From NCBI GenBank assembly GCA_028753945.1, contig JAPNXP010000009.1, positions 4,216,001-4,280,000 on the forward strand: a DNA stretch of 64,000 bases. Reading direction: 5' to 3'. This DNA is from Hexactinellida sp. DTS-2022. Lineage: Eukaryota; Porifera; Hexactinellida. The notes under the pieces are model-generated. The model ran no database searches and was not told the origin of the DNA. It saw nothing but the letters and a program-made list of their open reading frames with translations. Positions 23,797-35,285 of the stretch are shown here, in pieces; position 1 is the stretch's first letter; each line of letters starts with the position of its first letter. The position numbers and the translations under genes were made by a program.

Positions 23797-24236
23797 CCGT
23801 CACTGACTCTATCAGATAGACTACATTTGGACATTTTATAAGATGGTAAAAATATTTCCTAGTTCCAGGGTGTGTGCCACTGTGGAATGTAAATTTGTTT
23901 AAATTGTTTTCTCTTAGTGGAAAGCGGAAACTAAAGTACCCCACCCTTTTGATGAAATCTCTCTTCCTTACATTTGATTTTGTCAATATATTGAAAAGTA
24001 TAAGCAATAATTCGTTAAATCAGAAAACTTCTGATAAAAATATACGTTTTCCAAATTTTGAGCATATGAGATTTGATAAATGCAGCTACCCCCTTAATGT
24101 CAATTCAGCTTCCATTCAAGATGTACGCCTTCTCTACAATTCCGAAAGAGACAGTTTAGCAAAACTAGCCCCCCCCCACTTGACTATAAAATATAGTTTT
24201 GAAGGTTTGTTGCGAACTTACACTATCTGCACTTGA
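23797..24236 (+). pseudogene. P-element/THAP9-like transposase remnant, copy 3, with internal inversion
   Basis: From 23874 the plus strand reads NLFKLFSLSG, then SLFLTFDFVNILKSISNN (23955-24010) and VRLLYNSERDSLAKLAP (24122-24172), the region after the catalytic Asp in P-type transposases. Immediately left, 23797-23880 is the reverse complement of the coding segment at 13690-13775 (same family, VAHLLELGN region). The two halves therefore face opposite ways, joined near 23875. Confidence 0.55.
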
Positions 24237-24239
24237 AAT

Positions 24240-25188
24240 CCAAAATTAAAGTCGTTGTCCGGAGTCTCGTATAATACATCTAGTTTCGTAAGTATCCTTC
24301 TTACTCTTTGGAAAATATTCAATGACAATACGCCGTTCAAAGGAACAGTTTAATTGATAGCCTCTCAAGACCGTTGATCATAAACTATGAAAGATAAAAC
24401 AGGAATCCCTGAAACAGGAATGAGTTATTACTGGATATATTACACAATAACTAATTCAAATTTGCAATGATGATAATGTGAAGGTAGGCATTGATCGAAA
24501 TCGCAAATCGAATTTACGTATTTTATCTGTGATTAAAGATACAAATACGGGCATCAAAAAATCAAAAGATATTCCAAAAGATGCCATGTTAAAGTATGAA
24601 AATGGTTTGAAACATATAACAAAGACACATTCGGTGTTTCTGGAAATTTTATTGAAGTATAGCATAGAAAAGAGTGGATGAAGCCAACCAAACTCAAATA
24701 AGAAAACTAGCATGCAAAACATAAACAAAATATGTTGAAAATGCAAGGGGGCAGCATTTCGAGCCGGAGGCGTGAGGACAAGGAGCAATGCTTCCCCGGG
24801 ATTCACTTCGAAAGCCATGTTTAGTATAGTATAACCTACTAGTTTCAACCCTGCTAAATAGATTGAATTGTTATTTAATCAAGCATGCAGTGAGAAATCA
24901 AATGTTGTGTCATCAAATATGAGAGATGTAGTAGCTCATGTAATTAGAAAAAGGTAAATTTGGAATATGGATTGGATAAGATTGACAACGTGAAGTTTAA
25001 CCCAATTAAGCGGATCAATTAACAAAAAATAGACAATACCAAACTGTAATGCGGAAACGTAATCCTCCAAACATTGACTACTGTATATTATTCTCTAATA
25101 AGAAATTAGAGAATGTAGTAAAATTTTACAGAAAATTCATCAAGGTGGAACATTATATTTTAATCAAATAGATAAAAGAATCATTTAC
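24240..25188. other. Gene-free; probable STOML2 intron 2 sequence
   Basis: No further STOML2 exon is recognised. 24990-25060 carries a decayed pogo-type MITE piece (cccaattaagcggatcaatt). The rest is AT-rich. Confidence 0.4.
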
Positions 25189-25596
25189 CATCATTTGCAT
25201 TGCTTCCTTTACTTTGTGAGGAACAGAGATATCTTTGATTTCATAACGTAGACAGCTTATACCCCATGCCGAAGATGCTTGGTTAATAGCTGCAACTATA
25301 TGAAGATTTAGTAGTGCGCGCTCTTGAAAAATCTCATCCAATTTAATTTTTCCCAGTTCAGAACGCATTGTCGTTTGTCCAAGCTGTACAACAGCAAACT
25401 CTCCATCTTCAATACCATACGAAGCAAGAAAGGGGTCTACTACTCTATAGTAAAGGACTCCGTCAATGTTAAGAGTAACATTATCCTCAGTTATCGCAGT
25501 CTGAGATGGAATCTCGATGGCTGTTTCCTTAAGGGATTGAACATATCGTATCTCATCTATGATTGGGATTAGATAGTTGAGACCAGGGTCAAGCAC
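25189..25596 (-). CDS. STOML2: Stomatin-like protein 2, second coding exon
   Basis: This 136-codon exon encodes most of the SPFH/band-7 domain: LDPGLNYLIPIIDEIRYVQS at its start, then DNVTLNIDGVLYYRVVDP, QTTMRSELGKIKLDE and WGISCLRYEIKDISVP. These are hallmark segments of the SLP-2 subfamily. It starts after ttattcag (acceptor at 25597-25600) and ends at ATG followed by gtaaat (donor from 25188 down), phase 0 at both edges. SLP-2 sits on the mitochondrial inner membrane, binds cardiolipin and scaffolds protease and respiratory complexes in species where it is studied. Typical SLP-2 proteins continue with a coiled-coil region, encoded beyond this exon and not seen here. Confidence 0.93.
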
Positions 25597-25597
25597 C

Positions 25598-26068
25598 TGA
25601 ATAAGAAAATATGATCAAATCCAGAGATAATAAACAAAATACTACGGCAAACTAATAATAGATGCGGAGTAAAAATTCAAATAAAATATAGTCCAAATGA
25701 ATAATTTTTTATATTTAGTAGTTTTCAATTTTAAAAAGGGTGGGAAAACAGTTTGACCTGTTCGGGGTATGGATGCATCCTAACTTGATTAATACACGTG
25801 CAATATGTGTTATACTTAAACGCTATCCATCAGTACGCATGATACGCTAAATCTTTGATCAACTACGGATGTTTTCCAAATAGATTCAGTAGTATATATT
25901 TAAAACTTATTACAAATACAAGATGCTTGCAAATATTCAAATTTGTACTATACAGACTATACTATGAGTCGATTAATAATAAAAGAATAACTATTAAACC
26001 GAAAGTTTACAAAGCAAATCCCATGAGCGCGATATTATAAGGAGGTATAGGTACAATACGTATTACAA
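25598..26068. repeat. Intronic; second copy of the ~265-bp dispersed repeat
   Basis: 25822-26070 repeats 5268-5530 in the same orientation, including atccatcagtacgca and ccatgagcgcgatatta. The preceding 200 bp are AT-rich without recognised features. Confidence 0.6.
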
Positions 26069-26075
26069 TATACGT

Positions 26076-27099
26076 TTAACGGGGATACGGACATTTCGGT
26101 ACAGATTTCTATTTTGGTATGTAATTAACGAGGAATAATCCAGTTTTATTAATGAAATATCGAGTAATAATATGAAGAATTATATAAAATGGTAAATATA
26201 ACTATGTGTCGCTCACTCGATGATGTGATGTGTGGTATCCTGAGTTTCCGGTGCTTTCCGTTTAATCCCTGTTTTAGTTTCGAGACAACTCACTGCGATC
26301 ATATCCGGTCCATGGCAGAGTTGCACGCGGGCCGAAATTTCTAACCGCGGCACGGCCCTCGGCCCGAAATAATAAGTAAACCCGACCCGCGGCCCGCGAC
26401 TGAATTATTCGGCCCGAAAAAATCCCGCATGGATATTTTTGGCCCGCAAGAGGCCCGCAGCTTGTTTGTTGCAGCTTGCAGCTTGTATAAAAATATCAAT
26501 AGGTTTGTTATTAATTTCAGGTGAAGAGGATAATTAGGGAATCCTTGAGTGAAACCGAGTTTGTGAAAACTGATGAATAAGGGAAAGATTAGTTCCTTAC
26601 TTCTATGTATTCCCAATTGGTAACTCGTGACAATTCAAAAATATAGTTGAGCCTCCGGTTCAACTATAACCTGATATGTTGCCATTGGTTAAATTTGCTT
26701 ATACGTACAAAGCTACAGAATATTTACTATTTATGCATTTCTCCTAGAACTATCTAACATTTTACAATAACTTGTTGTTGTTAGAAGACCGGGAATCTGA
26801 AACATAATTCCAGTGTACTGAAGGTGTATATAACATGCAAATATCAATTTACACTTCCGGTAAGTCGGCTTTACAATAACAACTCATTTACTTAAAGCAG
26901 CAGTCTTCAAATTTGTACAGAGGATATTCTTTCCTTTGTGCATAATCTGAAGACAAAAAAATTCACGAAAACTTATATCGAATTGTCCGTGTACCGAATT
27001 TCCTGTAACGAATTTGTATGTACCGAACAGTCCGTACCGAATTGTATGTACAGAACAGTCGGTGCCAGATTGTCTGTACCGAACTGTCCGCATCCCGGT
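26076..27099. mobile_element. TIR element with GATACGGACA / TGTCCGCATC ends
   Basis: The left end ACGGGGATACGGACATTTCG and the right end cgaacTGTCCGCATCCCGGT form an inverted repeat, extended on the right by several degenerate copies of a gtaccgaa-ttgt-cgt unit (26975-27085). tatacgt occurs on both flanks (26069-26075, 27100-27106), a likely duplication. A GGCCCG-rich patch lies inside at 26326-26460. No coding capacity; superfamily unknown. Confidence 0.6.
26326..26460. repeat. GC-rich patch of ggcccg / cgggcc motifs
   Basis: About ten copies of ggcccg or its variants occur in 135 bp within AT-rich surroundings. It resembles the terminal region of some GC-rich MITEs, but no paired ends could be drawn. 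Confidence 0.5.
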
Positions 27100-27275
27100 T
27101 ATACGTAATATGTACCCAATAACGTAATAAACACCTAAAGATACATCAACAACGCAAGGATCATAGAAATAAGGAGCTGTTGTCATTAAAAGGCAATAAT
27201 TAATATGTCAACATTCAATAAAGTGTAAAACACTATTTTAATCCTCAGTTTTTTTCTTGGCTAAGCACTGCAGAA

Positions 27276-27842
27276 CAGTGGCGGCGCCAGGATTTTTAAT
27301 CAGGGGTGGGCTCTGGGATAGCAGAGAGATTTCAGGGGGGCACAATTCATAAATATTTTTAATGCTCCATTACAAGACTATAGTATAAAGTTTAAGAAAT
27401 CCATCAAATTTATAGTAATAAAGGAGCTACAGCAGGAAATGGAATTGTCGATTAGTACAGCGGGGAAGGCATTTAGGAATACTTGAAAATTTAATAATTA
27501 GAATAAATAAAAATTATTTGCCATTTTTTAATGAATTAAATAACTCAGATATCTAATTAGTGTTCACGAAATGAAAACAAATTAATTCCAATTATTATGT
27601 ACTATATGCTTTCATATTTCAAATATTCATTCTAATTCAAAGGTACAGGGATAACATAAATGTAATTTCTATAATCAACCTCGTACAGAGGTTGTAATAT
27701 CCTTATGAGGATGATATTCTATTGCAGCTCCGGGGAGGGGCTCAGATGGGGGGGGGCTCAGAGGGGGGAGCTCAGAGGGGGGGGGCTCACCCGAAAAGAG
27801 GGGGGATTCGTGCCCCCTTGCCCTCCCGTAGCGCCGCCACTG
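27276..27842. mobile_element. hAT MITE, CAGTGGCGGCGC family, copy B
   Basis: Both ends are intact: CAGTGGCGGCGCCAGG and GTAGCGCCGCCACTG. The 8-bp duplication ctgcagaa is exact (27268-27275, 27843-27850). The central 370 bp match copy A (14467-14966) almost base for base. The right G-rich part has expanded ctcagagggggg-type units. Confidence 0.95.
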
Positions 27843-27850
27843 CTGCAGAA

Positions 27851-29319
27851 GGACAATGTTTATCGTTTGTACATGTTTTTGAGTCTTTTCCAAAAGTATT
27901 TTAAGAGATATGAACGATTTGGTTGAGCGGACGATTAATTTCAGCATTTCGAATGATTCTCAGTGCTTTATTCCCATGCATTGGTAATATACATGGAAAC
28001 ATATACACAATCCATGTAATCTCTGACGAAAATAATCCACAATGGATCAAAAAATAGTTTGGAAATAATTTTTTATCAGTTATGGGCTATCATCCTTTTT
28101 CGGAAACTTTTCTTGTCTACTTAGTTATTATACAGACGTGCACCTAGAATTAAAACTTATTAGTGAAAAATACAAGCAATACACGACTTCAATAATACGT
28201 ACATTTTGTGACCCTAACACGCACAGTTAAAAAAATTACCATATATGGGCATAGGAATGTGTCCACTTTTGAATACTTGGCAAATTTACATCGACTAAAC
28301 AATAAACTGTTGAGCTTAGCTCCAATCGTCTTGTCACATATATCTATGAATTGGAATTATTTGGAATATAAAATGAGACACTTCATTAGATGATCCACCC
28401 AAATTAAAAATAGAAGCAAGAGCTTAGCTCAAACTACCTAACAACATCAGTAATTCATTTCAATGTGCAAGGAAACTTGATGATGTTGATACCATATAAC
28501 ATACAATATTTATAAAATGTTCCTTCTCAGAATATTAGGGGGAGAGATTTTTGTCACATTAAAAGCTTAGTTTTTATGGATTGATGAGTAATCGTAAAAC
28601 TCAACGGGATTGGCTTCAACAAATGTATATTTTTTAAAAACAGGAATTAGAATATGAAATATTAGATTTGGCTCTCAATAAATCACAAAAATGAGCTAAA
28701 TCCAAATAAAATCATCAAACCCCAACTAATTTGGAATTTATCCGAAAACTCTGACAAAAAATTGTAACTTTAATGGTTTTAACCGTTGCCGTTATTCAAA
28801 AGTAATTCAATGTCCTAATAAATTATTTTACAGTAGTTGGCAAGACCTCCTACTAAGTGAGCGAAGCATAATATTAGTATGTGTTGTAGACCATTAGAAA
28901 CCATTTTAGGAAATCAATTGTATTTATACAGTAGTTACAATTATAAAGTAGTTACAATTATCAATTTGAATTTTCAAATGTGCAGATATACTTAGAAATA
29001 CATAGCAAATCCTTCCCAGAAATCTATTTCAGCAAACGATAAAGCTGTAAAAGTTTTTATCTAAAAATATAATTATCGTGATATGACAACGTTAATAATA
29101 CAATAACAATAACATGAGGAGATTCTATAGAATTTATACTATGAAACTTAAGTTTTTTAGATAAGGATTAACAAAATACTAGTGAGTACAAATCTAAAAG
29201 ATATGGCTTAAATATTTAGTGCTATACAATGTACAGTAGATGTTGGAAATAAGCACACCGGTTATAGGAACATATCGGATATAGGAACACTATGTTGGAA
29301 AACGGTTGCCATATACCCT
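27851..29319. other. Gene-free intronic stretch
   Basis: AT-rich; no repeat pair or coding similarity is recognised. Confidence 0.4.
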
Positions 29320-29324
29320 AGTAT

Positions 29325-29452
29325 ATCAGTATGTGGCTAATATTCAGTTAGCAGTATGTGCTATATTCAGCCAGTATGTGGCTAATATTCAGTCAGTATG
29401 TGGCTAATAATCAGTTAACAATAAGTATGTGGCTAATATTCAGTTAGCAATA
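29325..29452. repeat. Minisatellite, about 22-bp unit
   Basis: Imperfect tandem copies of cagtatgtggctaatattca occur five to six times, with variable spacers (gttag, gtc, gttaacaataa). Spacing is irregular and units diverge, so this is not a CRISPR. Confidence 0.8.
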
Positions 29453-30058
29453 ACTCGAAAGTCATCTTACTTTAAACCACACTAATATCACCACAATCTG
29501 ATTAACAAATTCAAATAATAAAACGCATTTGTTCAGTACGATATTTTGAACTAGTTAAAGTTAAGAATTAGAGCGTATCACTTCTTAGAAGGGCATATAA
29601 ACATATAACTAACTTTAGAAAAATTATTTTAGTGCACCTCTAAATGTATAGGTATATTACAAAAACAGAATTATTTATACAACCTCCAGGTGGCAAAATT
29701 TGAGAAATTGGAATAGGAAACTCCGGTTAGTGTTTTAACAAATTTCGAAGGTCCTGGTGTTCCTTGTCAACATGTATACATATTATGATGTATAACTATT
29801 GGAAGCTAGTTTATTACTGCAAATACAGTTTCAGTTCCCTATAATAGCATAACAAAACCTGAAAAACAAACTGGTAAACTAAATAAAAACAACAATCAAA
29901 TAACTGACTTAGAAAAAGAAGAAATTAAACTCAAAAAATTCAACGACACCCATTGAAATCCATGGGAACTCCATTACACCGGGGGGAACGCGTATACACC
30001 AGCGTGAACGCGTTAAAATCGAGGACACGCATATATTACAACAAGAACACGAAACCTA
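29453..30058. other. Gene-free intronic stretch
   Basis: AT-rich; nothing recognised. Confidence 0.4.
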
Positions 30059-30066
30059 GATTTCAA

Positions 30067-30629
30067 TAGGGGTGAAACGAATATACCAAATATTTGAATA
30101 TTCTTTCGAAATTTTAGAACAAATATTCGTTTGGAAACGGATATTCTTTTGGACGAATATTAGATTGAAACGGATATTCGTTCACTCTTGGACAACAACA
30201 TGACTTTTGTTTAGCTTGGAAACATTGTAGATATAATTTCCTACCTAAACTAGCTGATTATTAGCTAACTTGTGTCTAAACACTTTGTAACTAGTATTAT
30301 TGAACCATTCTGACCAGCGGCGGCGGGAGGTTGGGGCTAGGTGGGGCCTGTTCCCCACCTGAATTTGAGCATGCCCCACCTCTTTCCCACCTGTAGTGGG
30401 GCATAGGCTTAAATTAATGTTAGTTGCCTCACCTGAGGTAGGCTGTGCCACATCAGTGATACCGCGCTAGCGCCGCCACTGATTGTGCATTAACAAAAAC
30501 CATTTTTCGATGTATTTTGTGTCTTGAAAATGATTTAATGCTTAGTCATCGAAACGAACGAATATTCGAATATTCGTCCGTTTAGAAAAAGGTTCGTTCG
30601 ATATAATTCGAATATTCGTTTCAGCACTA
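30067..30629. mobile_element. MITE with GTGAAACGAATAT ends, split by a nested MITE
   Basis: The left end TAGGGGTGAAACGAATAT and right end GAATATTCGTTTCAGCACTA are inverted repeats, with many internal gaatattcg palindromes (30085-30185, 30545-30620). The flanks gatttcaa and gaatttaa agree at most positions, a decayed duplication. Bases 30315-30481 are a later insertion. Confidence 0.65.
30315..30481. mobile_element. Short CAGCGGCGGCG-ended MITE nested in 30067-30629
   Basis: The left end CAGCGGCGGCGGGAGG and right end CTAGCGCCGCCACTG match the CAGTGGCGGCGC family. The interior is ccccacctg-rich. The flanks attctgac and attgtgca agree only partly, so the duplication is weak. Confidence 0.6.
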
Positions 30630-30637
30630 GAATTTAA

Positions 30638-31364
30638 CAGGACGTGAATACTTGTGGTAGTGTTTTTGTCACTCAGCTATATCACAGAAACACTATAGTA
30701 TCAAATGTTTGCCCCAAGCTCGAGACCCAGTAGTAGGGGAATTTGTTGTCTTAATTACAAACAAATAGGTAAAGCAGACAAAAATTGGAATAGCTTATTT
30801 AAATTAAATTATCTGAATCTATAAATATTCTCAAGACAGAACGTTCCATATCGCACAAATAATAAATAGTAGGCAGTGTATAAAACAACAATCAAATGAT
30901 CAAGCATGAGCAAAATATATTCAGGGGCTAATTTAGCATAGGCTAGAGTCCAAACAGAGGTGAGGAAAAGGCGAAGAATGTGACGTTTGCTTTCTACACC
31001 CAAAACACTAAAGTACCGAAAGTGAACTTAACGACATTTAGGGTAGTGGGATATAGAATATAAATACAAAATGTTTTTACTAACTTACAATCCTGGGGAG
31101 ATAGGCGGCGCTTGAATTTTCCGTAGGCTATTATCACCAGATATGAGATTACCTTTCTTAAAACAGTTAGAGGTTAATAATATTAGATTTTGGGGAATCT
31201 TAGCCTCACCTCTTCTCCCGGGAATATGTTGCAACCTCGAAGCATATATAATTTGTAAAATTAGTCGGAGAAAAAGGTCTCAATTGATAATAAATAATAT
31301 AAAGGGAAAGGAAAACTTTAAGAATTAACGGTAATAAAATGTAAATTAATAATAAATGAAAAAG
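30638..31364. other. Gene-free intronic stretch
   Basis: AT-rich; nothing recognised. Confidence 0.4.
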
Positions 31365-31374
31365 AATACATGAT

Positions 31375-32620
31375 AGAGCACTGCGCGGGTTAATAAATGC
31401 GGGTTGTGGGACCCGCAACCCGCGGGTTCTTGCGGGTCAAAGGATCAGAATGTTTGCGGGGCGGGTCGGGTGCGGGTCACGGAATCGTCTTGCGGGTCGG
31501 ATGCGGATCAGAGATTCTTACTGTGGGTTGGTGTGGGTTGATGCGGGTCAGCGCGGGTTTGCGGAAGAGTTCTCGCTAAGGATTATTTGGGGGCGCAGTG
31601 TCCACTAATTGTAACAATGTACCACTCTATAGTTCCTAAACAAAATCAATGATCAATATAATCTTAAGATGGCAGAAGTCTTGCGATGGAATGAATTTTA
31701 CGGTGAATTATTTCGTAATCCAGAATAATAAACTCGTAATTCTTCAAATTTTCGCCCAAACATATTGCCATCTTCTTTATTCCTTAAGGATGTAAATACT
31801 TTTGTGCCCTAATTGTGCGCCGAGTTTTTACACCAGTGGTTCCCAACCTGGGGTGCATGAAGCCCTTGGGGGTGCACGGTACACGTCTCGGGGGTGCACG
31901 GGAGAAGGAGTGGTGTGAATATTGAGCATTTTAAAATAAAGTTTTAAAAATATAGTTATAATCTACAAGTTAAATGCTGATTACTCGAGTATATTGATTT
32001 ATCACTATTGTGTTCTGTAAGTTATCCGACGCTTTTTCAAAGAGGGCTTGGTCCGTACTGGTCCATTTACCACAACCTACCTTTGGGCATATTGGTGCAC
32101 CTCATAATTTTATCCTCCCTAAATCAGCAAAATATTGTTGTCATAAATTGTTAGTAATACTCAATGATATTTTAAAATCCTCTTCACCTCAGAAAATTTT
32201 CTCGCTCGGTCGTCTATAAACTCATGTATACTTAGATTAACCTTGTGATAGTATTACATACTGACGCTTTTCATCCTAATGAGACCATATGATGTTCACC
32301 CCCCATCCTGTTTTTATAATCGATGCCCTTGTCAATAGAATCCTTCAGACTTAGGTATGTCCTGGGGGTGCACCTCCAGATTTTCGGGTGTCAGGGGTTC
32401 GTTCACGAGTTAAAAAAGATTGGGAACCACTGGTTTACACCATATTATATAATCCTAGTGATAATACTGCCCATGGAGTGTTGGTACGGGTTAATGTGAG
32501 TTAGTTGCGGGTTGGTGCGGGTTCATTTGTTTATATTGTCGGATTTGCGGGGCGGGGCGGGTCAATCACTAATAGATGCGGGGCGGGTGCGTGTCCCGCA
32601 TATGACCCGCGCAGAGCTCT
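31375..32620. mobile_element. TIR element with CTGCGCGGGT ends, containing a nested hAT MITE
   Basis: The left AGAGCACTGCGCGGGT and right ACCCGCGCAGAGCTCT are inverted repeats; inside each end are many gcgggt / acccgc units (31398-31560, 32490-32605). aatacat occurs on both flanks (31365-31371, 32621-32627). The element is interrupted by 31834-32432. Confidence 0.65.
31834..32432. mobile_element. hAT MITE with CAGTGGTTCCCAACC ends
   Basis: The ends CAGTGGTTCCCAACCTGGGG and GGGAACCACTG are a standard hAT pattern. The flanks ttttacac and gtttacac match at 7 of 8 positions. The 599-bp interior matches 50363-51070 over most of its length. Confidence 0.88.
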
Positions 32621-32662
32621 AATACATTAAGAAAATTGTTACATTTCCTAATTGTACAAATA

Positions 32663-33190
32663 CAGTAGAACCCCGCGTATCGGGGCATGCGCGTATCTGG
32701 GCAACCCTCGTATAGGGGAAGTCGGTTGGGAATTTGGTTTTTTCCCATTAAAAATAACCCCGCGTATCGGGGCGCCATTCACTTATCGGGGCACTCCACC
32801 GAAGATTATTTCTCTTGAGTAACATGCTTTTACTTTTGAGCAGCTTAGTATTCTTTGTAATCGCCGCTAAGCGTCACCCACTCACGCTAGAGACTCGTGC
32901 TGAGGTAATTGGGGAGTTTTTCAAAAAAAGAAATTCCGAAAATATCATAGATCTGTGACTCCTAGTGTAGGTAAATTATAATGTGAAATTGTAATGTGTA
33001 GTACTGCTTAAATATCAGCATTAACTCTAGGTTTTGACTATATGTGTATGATTTGTTTGTGTTGGTGCTAACTTAATTGTTTTAACCAAACATATTGGAG
33101 TTCTCTTAGAACCCCGAATATCGGGGCACTCCCTCGTATCGGGGCGCTGAGCGCTTGTACGGAGGTGCCCCGATACGCGGGGATCAACTG
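32663..33190. mobile_element. Internally deleted Tigger element (non-autonomous)
   Basis: The ends are CAGTAGAACCCCGCGTATCG and cgatacgcggggatcaactg with TA on both sides (32661-32662, 33191-33192). The left part keeps the start of the transposase region (cgctaagcgtcacccactcacgct) seen at 3295. It then jumps to the 3' part matching about 4865-5150, so roughly 1.5 kb of coding sequence is gone. Confidence 0.88.
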
Positions 33191-33192
33191 TA

Positions 33193-34033
33193 GTACTATA
33201 ATTCTTGTCACTAAGTAACTTGTTAATTTGCTGCTAAAGTATGTGGAAGATTTTAGGTTATGTTCCCATTTATCTGCACCAAGAAAAATTGGACTTATAT
33301 CTGCAAACCCCGACGGCTGACAGGCATAGGCATCGACCATGCCGGGGAGGACGGGGCGTGCCCCTGGCATGAAAAGATCATTCCGGGCGGCCACTATTCC
33401 GCCTCGGCATAAATCTGCCGAAATTCGGTAATTTTTGGTGGTGTTTCGTGATAATTTGGTGTATCTAACGTTGATTGTTATTCTTAACTCTTTTGAGTAA
33501 ATTGCCTGCATGTTTGGACCTGTCACTGGAAAATTGGTCCCGAATACATATATGTAATAATTATGGACCAGTCACAGAGAGGCGTAAAACTCTCACAAGG
33601 GACAGAAGCTATTTCCCCAACGTGTCTGTTATTCGGAGACTCCACTGTATACTTGAAAGAAACTTCGAAAATATCTATACAAGTGGACTACGAAATAATA
33701 AGGACGGAGTGCTGGAATGAAAAAAAAGGACCATAGATATGTTAGAAGTGCATTGGTTATTGGTCCAATTTAGTGACGAAATTATCAACTATGTTATTTT
33801 TATTGTTCATTTAATCATGGGTTTATAATAATTTGTCACTAAATATAATAACCAACCAAATTGTTATAAGAACATTTGGCTAACCTTTTGTTTATTGATT
33901 AACCTTTGTTGTCTATTGTCGAAAGGTTAACTTTTTGTTGATTGGTTATAATATTTTGTTGTTTATTGGTCTATTGGTTAATCATTTTAAAAAAACATTT
34001 TGTCTTTTAGTTTATTTAGTTTATTGTGCACTA
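33193..34033. other. Gene-free intronic stretch
   Basis: 33610-33655 ends in ggagactccactgta, which looks like a single pogo-type end without a partner. 33860-33990 is rich in ggttaa and ttgttgttta motifs. No coding region is supported. Confidence 0.4.
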
Positions 34034-34040
34034 CGTAAAG

Positions 34041-34413
34041 ATGCCTAATCAGTGTTCTGCACCTGGGTATAGGAGTAATTATCGAGATGAACCATATACA
34101 CCAGTGTTCAAACTTCCAAATACTCCCCCTGAACTTCGTGAGCATTGGTTATAATCTCTTCATCGAGTGAACATAGAAAATCTAAAGCATATTTACGTAT
34201 GTCCATCATTTTATGCTTAAAGATATTATCACCGTGGACAGAATAATGCAAGCAGACGGAAACTTCACCGAGAAATTACTCGAAAGGCCCAAGCGTCGTG
34301 CTATAGCCGTTCCTATGCTCTTACCTGGATGTCCGGCCTATCTTTCAGCTGAACAAGTTGGGAGACCTACTCGATTTACACGCGAGTGGAAAGAAATAGA
34401 ACAATTTGGTGAG
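34041..34413 (+). pseudogene. THAP domain fragment of a P-element-like gene
   Basis: From an ATG at 34041 the frame reads MPNQCSAPGYRSNY then FKLPNTPPELREHW, the start of a THAP zinc finger; the second Cys of the C2CH set reads Tyr. A TAA at about 34152 and a one-base shift at the C-x2-H site (34198-34212) break it. The domain closes with VDRIMQADGNF and the A-x-P motif region AIAVPMLLPGC. THAP domains bind DNA and head P-type transposases. It closely matches the shorter piece at 12566-12676. A G-rich insertion begins at about 34415. Confidence 0.7.
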
Positions 34414-34414
34414 C

Positions 34415-34628
34415 AGGGGGGGGCAGGGGGGGGCAGGGGGGGCTCAAGCCCCCCCTTGAATTTTATGTGCCCCCCTCTGAGGAGGGGCACAAATGTATGA
34501 TATTGAGAATGTATAGGCTGAAATATATATTTCCAACACTGGCGGAGATTTAATTAAATTTGTGCCCTTCCTAATATTTTACAGCCCCCCTGTGCCCCCC
34601 CAGAGCTGGAATCCTGGCGCCGCCACTG
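34415..34628. mobile_element. G/C-rich MITE-like insertion ending CGCCGCCACTG
   Basis: The right end TGGCGCCGCCACTG matches the CAGTGGCGGCGC family; the left side is a run of gggggcag units without a clear terminal repeat. It follows directly on THAP coding sequence. No duplication was found, so the left boundary is uncertain. Confidence 0.5.
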
Positions 34629-35285
34629 ATCCGATTATGTCAGAAAAATGCTCTATTTCCACCGATTTGCCCACTGTGGTACGTGTCCATGTCGATATCC
34701 TTAAATCCAAAAAAAGTCCCTATATCCCCTGATACGAGGACAAAAGTCGAGGATTTAAGGTCACATTTTGGATATAAGGACAAAAACCATGATATAAAGA
34801 CAAAATTTGGGTGTCTACACATCTCCGAAAGTTCTCAATAGAACTGAATAAGATTTATATGTTATCCAGGAGTTACCCAACCATCCTGAATGTTTAATAA
34901 GAGATATCTACATTTCTCGCGGATTTAACGTGAAATATATGTTTTGTACACCTTCCCATAATTTCAATGGGAATTACCAAAGATTCACAGGGGTTTGGGA
35001 TATGAGGAATCCAAATATGACATTTTTCAGCAAACAGAAATGATAGAATGCATATTTGTCAATTTACCAGATGCATATTTTCACACTTTTCGATTGTACT
35101 GATATTGACCAATCAGAAAGGATAGTTTTCGCAATATTCATGACTCCAGTTTTAGCGGTCAAATTAAATGAGTCAATTGTCTAAACAATGATTAAAACAA
35201 TAATCTAATTTCTGCATATATTGAGTTGTAATGATCTCCAAATAACCCTTACGGTACACAGAATATAAAACAATTGATTAGCTGA
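34629..35285. other. Gene-free intronic stretch
   Basis: 34690-34815 contains about four spaced copies of gatataaggacaaaa-like units. Otherwise AT-rich and unrecognised. Confidence 0.4.

Noticed and set aside
24456..24848. 130-codon hydrophobic minus-strand frame as a STOML2 exon or membrane protein
   Set aside because: No SPFH or coiled-coil resemblance and no good splice sites; composition reflects AT richness.
1..25188. Third STOML2 exon (coiled-coil region) on the minus strand
   Set aside because: I looked for the expected Glu/Arg/Lys/Ala-rich continuation and found none; it is probably outside the window.
27705..27926. Gly-rich frames around 27.7-27.9 kb as coding
   Set aside because: They lie in the G-rich end of a MITE.
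29325..29452. Regularly recurring cagtatgtggctaata units as a CRISPR array
   Set aside because: Units vary, spacing is irregular and the genome is eukaryotic; it is a minisatellite.
33068..33526. 152-codon minus-strand open frame as a gene
   Set aside because: It overlaps the end of the deleted Tigger element and has no recognisable domain.
34690..34815. gatataaggacaaaa units as a transposon end
   Set aside because: Only loosely spaced direct copies; no inverted partner or duplication found.
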